Positions 5,567 through 16,928 are shown, counted from the first letter of the stretch. The stretch: 38,872 nt of DNA from Clostridia bacterium (GCA_017886545.1 JAGHJS010000005.1:1-38872), one strand, 5' to 3'. The notes: generated from the letters alone by a model not told the origin. Made by a program: numbers and translations.

Positions 5567-7453
5567 TCATATCAGTTTTTCGTAGTCCGCATACAGGGAA
5601 TCCAGCGCAGCGTGCAGCGTTTCGAGCCGCGCGCAGGCGTCGCCGAGCGCCTTGTAATCGGCGGCGACGGCGGGGTCGGCGATGGCGGCCTGCAACGCCG
5701 CCTCCTCCGCTTCGAGGGCGGCGATTCTTGTTTCAAGCTCCTTTACGCGCTGTTTGCGCTTCGCCTCTTCGGCGCGTTCCGCCTTTGTGCGGTGCGCCGC
5801 CGCGCCCTGCTTCGCCCGCTCCTCCGCCTTCTTCGCATTGGCTGCCGCCGCCGCTTGCTGCGCGGCGCGCTTTTTCTGTTCGGCGTATTCCGCGTATCCG
5901 CAGGGGTACGGGGTGATGCGCCCGTCCGCCGCGTCCAGCACCTTTTCCGCCAGGGCGGCGGTGAAATAGCGGTCGTGCGAAACGAACAGCAGCGTGCCGC
6001 GGAAGGCTTTCAGCGCCGTTTCAAGCGCCTCGCGCGCCTGTAAGTCGAGGTGGTTGGTCGGCTCGTCCAAAATCAGCACGTTCGCCCGCTCCGCTTCGAG
6101 CAGGACGAGTGCGAGTTTCGCCCGCTCCCCGCCCGAAAGGGAGCGCACTTTTTTGTCGACGTCCTCTTCGCCGAGCTTCGCCTGCGCCAACAGCGCGCGC
6201 GCCTGCGTCTGGCTCATGCCGCGGTGCTTGTTCCACAGCGCGCCGAGCACCGTTTCGTCGGGGTCGAGCGCGGCGTTCTCCTGGTCGTAATACCCGAGCT
6301 TTACGAACCTGCCCCAGCGCACGGCGGGGTCGCGCCCGTCCGCGAGCGCGCGGGCGAGGGTGGATTTCCCCGCGCCGTTTTCGCCGAGCAGGGCGACCTT
6401 TTCGCCGCGGCGCAGGGTGAATTCCACGTCGCCGAACAGCTCCCGTTCGCCCGCAAAAAGGCGCAGGTGCCGCACTTCGAGGGTGCGCTCCTCGCTTTCG
6501 GCGTCCGTCGCAAAGCGGAACACGGGCGGCGCGGGCGGCGGCAGGGGCTTTTCGAGCCGCTCCATGTTCTCCAGCTTTTTCACGCGCGACTGCGCGCTGC
6601 TCGCCGTGGTGGCGCGCACGATGTTGCGGGCGACGTAGTCTTTCAGCTCCGCGATCTCCTTCTGCTGCTTTTCATAGGCGCGTTCCTCGGCGAGGATGCG
6701 CTCCGCTTTCAGAATTTTGTATTTGGAGTAGTTGCCGCGGTACATGTGCACCCGCCCCCGCTCCAGCTCGTAGATCTTGCCCATCAGCGCGTCGAGGAAC
6801 CAGCGGTCGTGCGAAACGGCGAACACCGCGCCGCGGTAGCCTTTCAGGTAGTCCTCCAGCCAGAACAGCGTATCCGCGTCGAGGTGGTTGGTCGGCTCGT
6901 CCAGAAGGAGCAGCTCCGGTTCTTCCAGGAGCAGGCGGCACAGTTTGAGCCGCGTCTTTTCCCCGCCGCTCATGGTGGAAACGACGCGCCCGTAGCACCC
7001 TTCGAACCCCATGCCGTTCAGCACGGTGCGGATGCGCACGTCGATGTTGTACCCGTCGGCGGCGGCGATGCGCTTTTCGAGCTTTTCGTGCTGCTGCGAA
7101 AGGGCGCGGTACGCCGTTTCGTCGGCATGGGCGAGCGCCTCTTCCGTCTCGCGCAGCTTCCCGAAGGCGGCGTATACGTCCGCGAACACGCTCTTCATCT
7201 CGTCGAGCACGGTGCGCTCGCTCTCCAGCCCGCCGTTCTGTTCGAACAGCCCCAGGCGCAGCCCGCTCTTTTTCAGCACCCTGCCCGCGTCGGGCGCGAG
7301 GGCGCCGCTCAGCAGGCGGATGAGCGTCGTTTTGCCCTCGCCGTTCGGCCCGATGAACCCCGCGCGCTCGCCCTCCGAAAGGGTCAGGCTCACGTTTTCG
7401 AGGATGGGCTTGTCGTCGTATCCGAATGTAACGTTTTCCAGTTGAATGAGCAT
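5567..7453 (-). CDS. ABC-F family ATPase (YdiF/Uup-like)
   Basis: A 628-aa protein with two ABC ATPase domains in tandem and no membrane segments, the ABC-F arrangement. The first Walker A is GPNGEGKT (residues 35-42), with signature MSGGEKTRLKL and Walker B LLLLDEPTNHLD. The second half has GENGAGKST, SLSGGERAKLAL and LILDEPTNHLD, and ends with the FVSHDRYF switch region. A basic, helical inter-domain linker and a long charged C-terminal coiled coil (about 530-628) resemble Uup/YdiF. ABC-F proteins act at the ribosomal E-site, in translation rescue or antibiotic protection. Nothing here shows which, and the housekeeping surroundings favour a general translation role. The ribosome site is weak. 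Confidence 0.93.
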   Translation of the reverse strand: MLIQLENVTFGYDDKPILENVSLTLSEGERAGFIGPNGEGKTTLIRLLSGALAPDAGRVLKKSGLRLGLFEQNGGLESERTVLDEMKSVFADVYAAFGKLRETEEALAHADETAYRALSQQHEKLEKRIAAADGYNIDVRIRTVLNGMGFEGCYGRVVSTMSGGEKTRLKLCRLLLEEPELLLLDEPTNHLDADTLFWLEDYLKGYRGAVFAVSHDRWFLDALMGKIYELERGRVHMYRGNYSKYKILKAERILAEERAYEKQQKEIAELKDYVARNIVRATTASSAQSRVKKLENMERLEKPLPPPAPPVFRFATDAESEERTLEVRHLRLFAGERELFGDVEFTLRRGEKVALLGENGAGKSTLARALADGRDPAVRWGRFVKLGYYDQENAALDPDETVLGALWNKHRGMSQTQARALLAQAKLGEEDVDKKVRSLSGGERAKLALVLLEAERANVLILDEPTNHLDLQAREALETALKAFRGTLLFVSHDRYFTAALAEKVLDAADGRITPYPCGYAEYAEQKKRAAQQAAAAANAKKAEERAKQGAAAHRTKAERAEEAKRKQRVKELETRIAALEAEEAALQAAIADPAVAADYKALGDACARLETLHAALDSLYADYEKLI

Positions 7454-7657
7454 AATTCCGAAAATCGGCGCAAACTGTGTGTATGCGCAGCCTCAAACAA
7501 AAAATCGAACGGCTGGAGGGGCGGCTCGCCGCCGCGCCCCCGTCCGCCTGCGCGCCGCTCGTGCGCAGGCTGGTCAAATACAAGCGCAGGTTCCTGCACC
7601 TGCCCCCGCCAAAAGAGCGGGGGAACGGAAAAAAGCTGCAGGAAGGGCAGAGCGCGG

Positions 7658-8530
7658 TCAGAACAGGGCGCTCTTTCCCTTCGTAAAGTCGGGGATAAAG
7701 CGCTCGTCCGCCGCGGCAAGCTCCTGCACATAGGCGTGGGGGATGCCGCTGTTTTCAAGGTACGTCCGCACTTTTTTGTACTCGCGCAGCGTGATGCGGC
7801 GGCGCAGCTCGGGGTATTTGTCCGCCTCGCCGCAGGGCGTGTACTGCGCCATCAGCGAAAAAGTCGCGGGGGAGCGCAGCTGCGCGAACCAGTCGATGAT
7901 ATGCAGACTGTCGTCCGTGCACAGCGGCAGGATCAGGTGCCGCACGATGCACCCCGCGAACATCTTCCCTTCGCGCACGTCGGGCGTGCGCGCCGCCATA
8001 AAGGCGACCGCGCGGGAGGCGACGGCAAAGTAATCCGCCCTGCCCGTATAGCGTGCGGCGATCTTCGGCGCATAAAATTTGAGATCGGGCAGCCACACGT
8101 CGATGTACGGGTCGAGCGCGCGCAGCGCCGCAAGGGTCTCGTAGGCGTGCGTGTTGTACACGACGGGGATCTTCGGGCGGTACAGGCGGAACGCCTCCAG
8201 AAGCTGCGGCACGAAGTGCGCCGCCGTCACGAGGTTGATGTTCTCCGCGCCGCGCTCTTCCAGCTCGCAAAACACCTGCGCCAGGCGCGCCGCGCTCACC
8301 GCCTCGCCCGTCTGCGCGCGGGATAGTTCGTAATTCTGGCAGAACGCGCAGCGCAGCGCGCACCCGCCGAAAAACACGGTGCCCGACCCGTTTTTGTACG
8401 AGATGCACGGCTCCTCGTAGGGGTGCAGCCCGTATTTGACGAGCAGGAGCTCCTTCCCCGCGCCGCATGCGCCCCGCCCGTTTTCTCTGTCCGCCCCGCA
8501 GTTTACGGGGCAAAGCCTGCATTCGCTCAT
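7658..8530 (-). CDS. PflX-like radical SAM protein (COG1313 type)
   Basis: A 290-aa radical SAM protein. The N-terminus carries a second cysteine cluster (CRLCPVNCG, then a further CGAG). The canonical CxxxCxxC cluster follows as GGCALRCAFCQNYE. The arrangement, with HPYEEPCIS and GSGTVFF between the two clusters, matches the uncharacterised PflX family related to pyruvate formate-lyase activase. An activating role on a glycyl-radical enzyme is family inference, and no such enzyme is nearby. The start is placed at 8530 (MSECRLC) because the in-frame ATG at 8539 lies inside the predicted -10 hexamer. With that promoter the transcript would begin one or two bases before, or at, the start codon. 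Confidence 0.88.
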   Translation of the reverse strand: MSECRLCPVNCGADRENGRGACGAGKELLLVKYGLHPYEEPCISYKNGSGTVFFGGCALRCAFCQNYELSRAQTGEAVSAARLAQVFCELEERGAENINLVTAAHFVPQLLEAFRLYRPKIPVVYNTHAYETLAALRALDPYIDVWLPDLKFYAPKIAARYTGRADYFAVASRAVAFMAARTPDVREGKMFAGCIVRHLILPLCTDDSLHIIDWFAQLRSPATFSLMAQYTPCGEADKYPELRRRITLREYKKVRTYLENSGIPHAYVQELAAADERFIPDFTKGKSALF

Positions 8531-8537
8531 ACACGGC

Positions 8538-8566
8538 ATTGTAGCACATTTTAAAAACATTGACAA
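8538..8566 (-). promoter_or_regulatory. Promoter of the radical SAM gene (leaderless)
   Basis: Minus strand: -35 TTGTCA (8566-8561), 17-bp spacer, -10 TACAAT (8543-8538). The predicted +1 falls at about 8531-8530, on or one base before the ATG at 8530. There is no room for a ribosome binding site. Confidence 0.7.
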
Positions 8567-8588
8567 CCTTTCCGCAATGCGATATAAT
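8560..8588 (+). promoter_or_regulatory. Consensus promoter of metK
   Basis: -35 TTGACA (8560-8565), 17-bp spacer, -10 TATAAT (8583-8588): a perfect sigma-A consensus. Its -35 overlaps the -35 of the divergent radical SAM promoter by five bases. The leader to metK is only about 28 nt, too short for a SAM riboswitch. Confidence 0.9.
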
Positions 8589-8622
8589 AAAGCGGCATCA
8601 AACAGAGGAACGGAAAACGCAG

Positions 8623-9786
8623 ATGAAAAAGTTTTTTACGAGCGAAAGCGTGACAGAGGGACATCCCGACAAAGTGTGCGACCAGATCGCGGACGCGGTG
8701 CTGGACGCGGTGCTCGCGCAGGACGGGAACGCCCGCGCGGCGATCGAATGCTGCGCCACGACGGGCATGGTGCTCGTCATGGGCGAACTCTCCACAAATT
8801 GCTATGTGGATATTTCGCGCATCGTCAAGGATACGGTGAAGGAGATCGGCTACACCGAAGGGCAGGGCTTTTCCTATAATTCCCTCGCCGTCATCACGGC
8901 GATCCACGCGCAGAGCGCGGACATCGCGCTGGGCGTAGACGCCTCTCTCGAACGCAAAGAAGGCGGCGGCGCGTACGACCAGATCGGCGCGGGCGACCAG
9001 GGCATGATGTTCGGCTATGCCGTGAACGAAACGCCCGAACTCATGCCGCTGCCGTACATGCTCGCGCAAAAGCTCGCCGCAAAGCTCGCCGAAGTGCGCA
9101 AAAACGGGCTTTTGCCCTACCTGCGCCTCGACGGGAAGACGCAGGTCACCGTCGAATACGAGGACGGGAAGCCCGTGCGCGTCGATACCGTCGTCGTTTC
9201 CGCGCAGCATGACGAACAGGTCTCGCAGGAGCAGCTCCGCGCGGACATCAAACAGCACGTCATCCTGCCCGTCATCGGCGACGCGTGGCTGGACGAAAAC
9301 ACGAAATACTTCATCAACCCCACGGGCAGGTTCGAGATCGGCGGCCCCGCGGGCGACAGCGGGCTGACGGGGCGCAAGATCATCGTCGATACCTACGGCG
9401 GGCGGTGCGCGCACGGCGGCGGGTCGTTTTCGGGCAAGGACGCGACCAAGGTCGACCGCAGCGCGGCGTACATGGCGCGCTACATCTGCAAAAACATCGT
9501 CGCGGCGCACCTCGCGGACGAGTGCGAGATCGAGCTCGCCTACGCCATCGGCGTGGCGAACCCCGTCTCCGTCTATGTCAACACCTACGGTACGGGCAGG
9601 GTGTCGGACGAAAAGCTCGTGCAGATCATCCGCGAAAACTTCGATCTGCGCCCGCAGGCGATCATCGAAAAGCTCGGGCTGCGCAGGCCCGTCTTCAAGG
9701 CGACGGCGGCGTACGGGCACTTCGGGCGGGAAGGTTTCCCGTGGGAGCGGACGGACGCGGCGGAAACGCTGAAAAAATACCTTTGA
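8623..9786 (+). CDS. metK: S-adenosylmethionine synthetase
   Basis: A 387-aa MetK, the normal length, making S-adenosylmethionine from methionine and ATP in the cytoplasm. It opens with [17 protein letters not shown] (ATP-binding GHPDK), followed by [12 protein letters not shown], the DTYGG motif and the [19 protein letters not shown] region that binds phosphate and metal. The start at 8623 is the standard MetK start; in-frame codons upstream run into the promoter. AGAGGA is about 13 bases upstream, a slightly long spacing. A strong promoter with no riboswitch points to constitutive expression. comF follows after 58 bp. Confidence 0.98.
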   Translation: MKKFFTSESVTEGHPDKVCDQIADAVLDAVLAQDGNARAAIECCATTGMVLVMGELSTNCYVDISRIVKDTVKEIGYTEGQGFSYNSLAVITAIHAQSADIALGVDASLERKEGGGAYDQIGAGDQGMMFGYAVNETPELMPLPYMLAQKLAAKLAEVRKNGLLPYLRLDGKTQVTVEYEDGKPVRVDTVVVSAQHDEQVSQEQLRADIKQHVILPVIGDAWLDENTKYFINPTGRFEIGGPAGDSGLTGRKIIVDTYGGRCAHGGGSFSGKDATKVDRSAAYMARYICKNIVAAHLADECEIELAYAIGVANPVSVYVNTYGTGRVSDEKLVQIIRENFDLRPQAIIEKLGLRRPVFKATAAYGHFGREGFPWERTDAAETLKKYL

Positions 9787-9801
9787 TACAGTCGGAAAAG
9801 G

Positions 9802-9826
9802 GCGGGGCGTGCAGGCTCCGCCCCGC
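9802..9826 (+). terminator. GC hairpin between metK and comF
   Basis: GCGGGGCG and CGCCCCGC form an 8-bp stem with a 9-nt loop, followed by TTCGTTC only. It may attenuate rather than end transcription into comF. Confidence 0.4.
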
Positions 9827-9844
9827 TTCGTTCAGGGGGGACGG

Positions 9845-10597
9845 ATGAAAAAGAGCGGGATTGCCGCACGGCTGCGGCGGTTTTTCTTTCCCGAAAAGCT
9901 GACCTGCGCCTGCTGCGGCGAGGAGCTGTACGCAGACGCGTACTTCTGCCCGCGCTGCCTGGCGCGGCTGTCCTTCAATACGGGGCACATCTGCAAAAAA
10001 TGCGGCAGGGCGGTCGCCGAGGAGGCGCCCGCATGCCTCGAATGCAAGGCGGATATGCCCGCCTACGAAAAGGCGCGCAGCGCCTTCCGCTACGAGGGCG
10101 ACATCGTGCGGCTGATCCGAAAATACAAGACGGGCGCAAAGCACCTCGCCGCCGCGTTCGCGGCGGCGATGCTCCCGCTCGTGCGCGCGGAATTTGCGGA
10201 GGCGGACTTCCTCTCGTCCGTGCCCATGACAAAGCGAGCAAAGCGCAGGCGCGGCTACGACCAGGGCGCGCTGCTCGCCGAAGAACTTGCCGTCCGTTCG
10301 GGGCTGCCGTACGAGGCGGAGCTGCTCGTCAAAACGCGCGAAACGCGGGCGCAGAAAAAGCTATCCCGCCGCGAGCGGGCGGAGAACCTGCGCGGCAGCT
10401 TCCGCGTGCACGAACGCGCCAAGTGCCGCGGCAAAAGCATCCTTTTGGTCGACGACGTGCTCACTACGGGCGCCACGGCGTCCGCCGTGGCGGAGGCGCT
10501 CCTGCGCGCGGGCGCGGCGCGCGTGTTTGTGCTGACGGCGGCGGGCGTGCCGTATGCCGCTCTGTGCGGCGGCGCGGGGCAGGGCGATCGCGGCTGA
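9845..10597 (+). CDS. comF: ComF family phosphoribosyltransferase-like protein
   Basis: A 250-aa ComF/GntX-type protein. The N-terminal zinc-ribbon part has two Cys pairs of clusters (CACCGEEL..FCPRC, then CKKCG..CLEC). The C-terminal half is a type I phosphoribosyltransferase fold with the PRPP loop ILLVDDVLTTGATASA. In transformable Bacillota ComF assists uptake of single-stranded DNA, but homologues are widespread and no other competence gene is seen here. The start is ATG 9845 with AGGGGGG just upstream. The last residues (GGAGQGDRG) are unlike the family and are probably a neutral tail. Confidence 0.92.
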   Translation: MKKSGIAARLRRFFFPEKLTCACCGEELYADAYFCPRCLARLSFNTGHICKKCGRAVAEEAPACLECKADMPAYEKARSAFRYEGDIVRLIRKYKTGAKHLAAAFAAAMLPLVRAEFAEADFLSSVPMTKRAKRRRGYDQGALLAEELAVRSGLPYEAELLVKTRETRAQKKLSRRERAENLRGSFRVHERAKCRGKSILLVDDVLTTGATASAVAEALLRAGAARVFVLTAAGVPYAALCGGAGQGDRG

Positions 10598-10634
10598 ATT
10601 TTCTGTTTTTTCGGGGAAAAGCGCCCCCGCCCCG

Positions 10635-10659
10635 AACTTTTTTCGCGAAAGGGGAAGTT
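10635..10659 (+). terminator. Possible terminator after comF
   Basis: AACTT...AAGTT with an inner TTTCGCGAAA palindrome, followed by TTTTCTTTT. The stem is weak, but the position between comF and the secA promoter and the U-rich tail fit. Confidence 0.35.
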
Positions 10660-10664
10660 TTTCT

Positions 10665-10693
10665 TTTACATTTTTTTGCAAATATAGTAAAAT
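10665..10693 (+). promoter_or_regulatory. Promoter of secA
   Basis: -35 TTTACA (10665-10670), 17-bp spacer, -10 TAAAAT (10688-10693). The leader of about 80 nt contains two small hairpins, GCGCCG/CGGCGC (10723-10741) and GCGGC-GGA-GCCGC (10746-10758), the second just before the ribosome site GGGAGGTG. Confidence 0.7.
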
Positions 10694-10779
10694 AAAAGCG
10701 TTTACGATCAAACTGGCGGACTGCGCCGTTTTATGCGGCGCGCAAGCGGCGGAGCCGCCCGCAGAAGGGAGGTGCCCTC

Positions 10780-13659
<2,880 letters not shown>

Positions 13660-13674
13660 CGCAGAGGGAGGACC

Positions 13675-14772
13675 ATGTTCAGGGCAGACGATTACAGGCT
13701 GAAAGCGAAGGCGCTCGAGGGCACCCTCGAAGAGACGAAACAGGCGCTGGATATAGACGTTTTGCGCGGCAAGCTGACGGAACTGAAGGCCGAGCAGGAA
13801 AAGCCCGAAGTCTGGCAGGACATCGAGCGCTCCGCTAAGCTCGGGCGCGAGATCTCCGTCGTCGAGGGCAAGATCGGCGCGTACGACAAGGGCAAAAAGG
13901 CGCTGGAAGAGGTGAACGAGGTCATCGACCTCATCGAAGAGACGGGCGAGGAGGAGCTCATCCCCGAGCTCGACCAGATGTTCTCCACCGCCGAAGCGGA
14001 CCTTGAGGACATGCGCATCCGCTCCCTTCTGCGCGGCAAGTACGACGCGAACAACGCGCTCCTGACGCTGCATTCGGGCGCGGGTGGCACCGAAAGCTGC
14101 GACTGGGTCTCCATGCTCTACCGCATGTACACCCGCTACGCCGAGCGCAACAACTTCCGCGTCACCGAGCTCGACCGCTTAGACGGCGACGAGGCAGGCA
14201 TCAAGAGCGTAGACTTCAAGATCGAGGGCGAAAACGCCTACGGCTACCTCAAAGCGGAAAAGGGGGTGCACCGCCTCGTGCGCATCTCCCCCTTCGACGC
14301 GAACAAGCGCCGCCACACCTCGTTCGCGTCGCTGGAAGTGATGCCCGAGATCGAGGACGAGGGCGACGTCGAGATCCGTCCCGAAGATTTAAAGGTCACG
14401 ACCTACCGCTCCTCGGGCGCGGGCGGGCAGCACATCAACAAAACGGAGTCCGCCATCCGCATCCAGCATATCCCGACGGGCATCGTCGTTTCCTGCCAGA
14501 ACGAGCGTTCGCAGATGCAGAACCGCGAAATGGCGATGAAGATGCTGCGCTCCAAGCTCATCGAGCTGCGCGAAAGCGAGCGGCTCGCGAACGAACAGAA
14601 CTTAAAGGGCGAGATCAAAAAAATCGAGTGGGGCAGCCAGATCCGCAGCTACGTCTTCTGCCCGTACACGCTCGTCAAGGATCACCGCACGGGCTGCGAA
14701 ACGGGCAACATCCAGGCGGTCATGGACGGCGACCTGCAGCCCTTTATCATCGATTATCTTAAAAAGAGCTGA
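13675..14772 (+). CDS. prfB: Peptide chain release factor 2
   Basis: A 365-aa RF2 that terminates translation at UGA and UAA. The stop-codon recognition tripeptide SPF is at residues 205-207 and the catalytic GGQ at 250-252, the same numbering as E. coli RF2. The gene is one uninterrupted frame. At the site where most bacterial prfB genes carry CUU UGA and a programmed +1 frameshift, this one reads CTG GAT (Leu25-Asp26) with no stop and no upstream AGGGGG element. The usual autoregulation is therefore absent. AGAGGGAGG lies before the ATG, in an operon with secA (15 bp) and the membrane protein that starts 2 bp later. Confidence 0.98.
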   Translation: MFRADDYRLKAKALEGTLEETKQALDIDVLRGKLTELKAEQEKPEVWQDIERSAKLGREISVVEGKIGAYDKGKKALEEVNEVIDLIEETGEEELIPELDQMFSTAEADLEDMRIRSLLRGKYDANNALLTLHSGAGGTESCDWVSMLYRMYTRYAERNNFRVTELDRLDGDEAGIKSVDFKIEGENAYGYLKAEKGVHRLVRISPFDANKRRHTSFASLEVMPEIEDEGDVEIRPEDLKVTTYRSSGAGGQHINKTESAIRIQHIPTGIVVSCQNERSQMQNREMAMKMLRSKLIELRESERLANEQNLKGEIKKIEWGSQIRSYVFCPYTLVKDHRTGCETGNIQAVMDGDLQPFIIDYLKKS

Positions 14773-14774
14773 CC

Positions 14775-15413
14775 ATGAAAAAGTACTACCGCTTTACCCG
14801 CCGCCGCACGGAAACGGCGCGCTACGTCACGATCGGGCTGGTGTTCGTCGCTCTGGGCGTGCTCGCGTACTTCTACCTTACGGGCGGCGCGATCTGGTGC
14901 GGTGTGCTCGCGGCGGTCGGCGCGCTCATCGCCGTGCTGCCGCAGTTCGTCATCCATGCGCGCTACGGCGTGGAAGGGGACACCCTGTACTATACGAAGC
15001 GCGGCATCCCGCGCAAAACGCCCGTCTCCGAGGCGAAGGCGGCGCTCATCTGCGTACACGACGAGTACCGCGGCATGCGCGGCTATACGCCCGCCCTGTC
15101 GGACAGGAATTATTCCGAGGGCGCCGTGCCGCTGCCCGCGATCCTGTTTTTGCGCGGCGTAAAGACGGACGAGCTCGACTTGTGCGAAACGCGCACGCAG
15201 GCGAAGCTCGTGCATAAGGGGCAGGTGCTTTTCGACGCGCTGCTCGAACTCGATTTTCTGGACGATCTGATGAAGTCCTCCTTTGCGGGCAAGCTGTATG
15301 TGTCCGAACGGGTGTACGGCATGTACAGGCGCGTGCTGGACGAGATCGTCGGCGAAGAGCGGCTGGAGGTCTACGACCGCATCCCCGCCGCATTCAAAAA
15401 CCTGCAGAAATGA
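14775..15413 (+). CDS. Small membrane protein of unknown function
   Basis: A 212-aa protein with a basic N-terminus, two closely spaced hydrophobic helices (about residues 17-36 and 41-60) and a cytoplasmic domain of about 150 residues that I do not recognise. The two-helix hairpin followed by a mixed alpha/beta domain resembles bacterial PH-like (bPH2) proteins in outline only. It starts 2 bp after prfB and its stop overlaps a terminator, so it is the last gene of the secA-prfB operon. Confidence 0.8.
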   Translation: MKKYYRFTRRRTETARYVTIGLVFVALGVLAYFYLTGGAIWCGVLAAVGALIAVLPQFVIHARYGVEGDTLYYTKRGIPRKTPVSEAKAALICVHDEYRGMRGYTPALSDRNYSEGAVPLPAILFLRGVKTDELDLCETRTQAKLVHKGQVLFDALLELDFLDDLMKSSFAGKLYVSERVYGMYRRVLDEIVGEERLEVYDRIPAAFKNLQK

Positions 15414-15433
15414 GGGAGTTTCCCTCTTTTTTG
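15412..15433 (+). terminator. Terminator overlapping a stop codon
   Basis: GAGGGA-GTT-TCCCTC followed by TTTTTT. The stem begins inside the TGA stop of the preceding gene. A second hairpin CCGCC-CTGC-GGCGG lies at 15449-15464. No separate tsaD promoter is evident, so tsaD may rely on read-through. Confidence 0.8.
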
Positions 15434-15483
15434 TTTTTTCGCAGCCTTCGCCGCCCTGCGGCGGGGCATCATCGGGGCTTGTT

Positions 15484-16551
15484 ATGGAACAGTACCTCTC
15501 TTACGCGCAGCGCGTAAGCAAAAAAGAATATGCCGCCGAGCCGCTCATCCTCGGCATCGAAAGCTCGTGCGACGAAACGTGCGCCGCGGTCATCCGCGGG
15601 CGGGAGCTTTTGTCGAATGCAGTGCTGTCCTCCGCCGCCGAACAGGCGAAATACGGCGGGGTCGTGCCCGAACTTGCTTCCCGCGCGCATACCGACGCGG
15701 TGGGGAAGGCTGTCTTTGAGGCGCTCGCGCAGGCGGGCGTGCGGGGGGAACAGCTCTCCGCCGTCGCCGTCACCTACGGCGCGGGGCTTCTGGGCGCATT
15801 GCTGGTCGGGCTGTCCTTTGCCAAGGCGTACGCCTTTGCGCTCGGGCTGCCGCTCATCGCGGTCGACCACATCCGCGGGCACATGGCGGCGGCGTACCTT
15901 GCGGATACGGCGCTCGAACCGCCCTTTATCACCCTGCTCGCGAGCGGCGGGCACACCGCCGTGCTGTACACGAAAAGCTATACCGACTTTGAAATTTTAG
16001 GCTCCACCCGCGACGACGCCGCGGGCGAGGCGTTCGACAAAGTCGCGCGCATCTTAGGTTTGCCGTACCCCGGCGGCCCGTCGGTGGAAAAACTCGCGTG
16101 CGAGGGGAAGGCGCAGATCCCGCTCCCCAGAATGTTCGCGGGAAACGGCTACGATTTTTCGTACAGCGGGTTAAAGACGGCGGTTTTGAACTACTGCCAC
16201 AACAAAGAGCAGCGCGGGGAGAGCTACAGCCGCGCGGATGTGGCGGCGTCCTTCCAGAGCGCCGCGTGCGGGGTGCTCGCCGAACGCGCCGTCGCCGCGG
16301 CAAAGGCGAAGGGCTGCGATACGGTCGCCGCGGGCGGCGGGGTCATCGCCAACGGGTACCTTCGCGAACTGCTGGCAAAAGAGTGCGCGCGCGAAGGGCT
16401 GCGGCTCGTGCTGCCCGAAAAAAAATTCTGCACCGACAACGCCGCGATGATCGCGGCGGAGGGGCTGGTGCAGTACCGCGCGGGCAATTTTGCGCCGCTC
16501 ACCCTCAACGCCTGCGCGCATATCCCGCTCGGCAAAAAGGGAAAGCAGTAG
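15484..16551 (+). CDS. tsaD: tRNA threonylcarbamoyladenosine transferase TsaD
   Basis: A 355-aa Kae1/TsaD-family protein that transfers threonylcarbamoyl to A37 of ANN-decoding tRNAs, with TsaB and TsaE. Diagnostic features are GIESSCDETCAAVI near the start, GGVVPELASRAH, the metal-binding HxxxH (His129 and His133, VDHIRGHM), ASGGHTAVL, the GEAFDKVARILGLPYPGGP block and the C-terminal TDNAAMIA aspartate. The first 16 residues (to about YAAEP) are an extension. The start is ATG 15484 with a weak GGGG ribosome site; no better start is seen. The partners tsaB and tsaE are not in the window. Confidence 0.97.
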   Translation: MEQYLSYAQRVSKKEYAAEPLILGIESSCDETCAAVIRGRELLSNAVLSSAAEQAKYGGVVPELASRAHTDAVGKAVFEALAQAGVRGEQLSAVAVTYGAGLLGALLVGLSFAKAYAFALGLPLIAVDHIRGHMAAAYLADTALEPPFITLLASGGHTAVLYTKSYTDFEILGSTRDDAAGEAFDKVARILGLPYPGGPSVEKLACEGKAQIPLPRMFAGNGYDFSYSGLKTAVLNYCHNKEQRGESYSRADVAASFQSAACGVLAERAVAAAKAKGCDTVAAGGGVIANGYLRELLAKECAREGLRLVLPEKKFCTDNAAMIAAEGLVQYRAGNFAPLTLNACAHIPLGKKGKQ

Positions 16552-16640
16552 CCGTCCGGCGGGGGCGGAGGACAGGGAACAAAACGTTTTTCAGCGGCGG
16601 CGGGCGGCGCAGAGACCGACCCGCCGCCTTGCTGTCGGAG

Positions 16641-16679
16641 AAGACCGACGGGCGTAAAGGCTGTCGGTCTTTTTTTTTG
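16641..16679 (+). terminator. Terminator after tsaD
   Basis: AAGACCGAC and GTCGGTCTT (9-bp stem, 13-nt loop) followed by eight T. The 5' arm can instead pair with GTCGG at 16634-16638, so a competing hairpin is possible. Confidence 0.85.
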
Positions 16680-16712
16680 CTTTTTCGGGGCAGCGTATCG
16701 CTTCGGGTGCGT

Positions 16713-16791
16713 TCGGCAAAACGGCGCGTACGGGCGGCAAAACGTGCGCGTACAGGTGGTAAAACGCGTACGTACGGGCGGCAACAAAGGG
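16713..16791. repeat. 22-bp tandem repeat, about 3.5 copies
   Basis: Copies at 16713, 16735 and 16757 share CGGCAAAACG and CGTACGGG words with a few substitutions, and a partial copy follows at 16779. It lies between the tsaD terminator and the mannoside operon promoter. The 400 bp between tsaD and 16958 otherwise holds only that terminator and promoter and a small inverted repeat GCGCA-TAT-TGCGC (16886-16898). Confidence 0.75.
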
Positions 16792-16899
16792 AACGGCCTC
16801 CCTTTTTGTTGTTGTACGAAGGGTGCGCAAAGGAGGCGTTTTTTCGGGCAAAAGGCTTGAAAAAGTCAATAAAACGAACTTTTTGGCGCATATTGCGCA

Positions 16900-16928
16900 T
16901 TGAAGCTCCCTGCGAACCATGGTATGAT
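16900..16928 (+). promoter_or_regulatory. Promoter of the mannoside operon
   Basis: -35 TTGAAG (16900-16905), 17-bp spacer, -10 TATGAT (16923-16928). GCGCA-TAT-TGCGC (16886-16898) sits directly upstream of the -35 and could be a regulator site. The leader is about 25 nt with GGGAG before the ATG. Confidence 0.7.

Noticed and set aside
7483-7686. Small plus-strand frame (MRSLKQKIERLEG..) between the ABC-F and radical SAM genes
   Set aside because: Coiled-coil-like start, but no ribosome site or promoter, and it overlaps the 3' end of the radical SAM gene.
8589-8622. SAM riboswitch upstream of metK
   Set aside because: The consensus promoter leaves a leader of about 28 nt, far too short for any SAM-binding aptamer.
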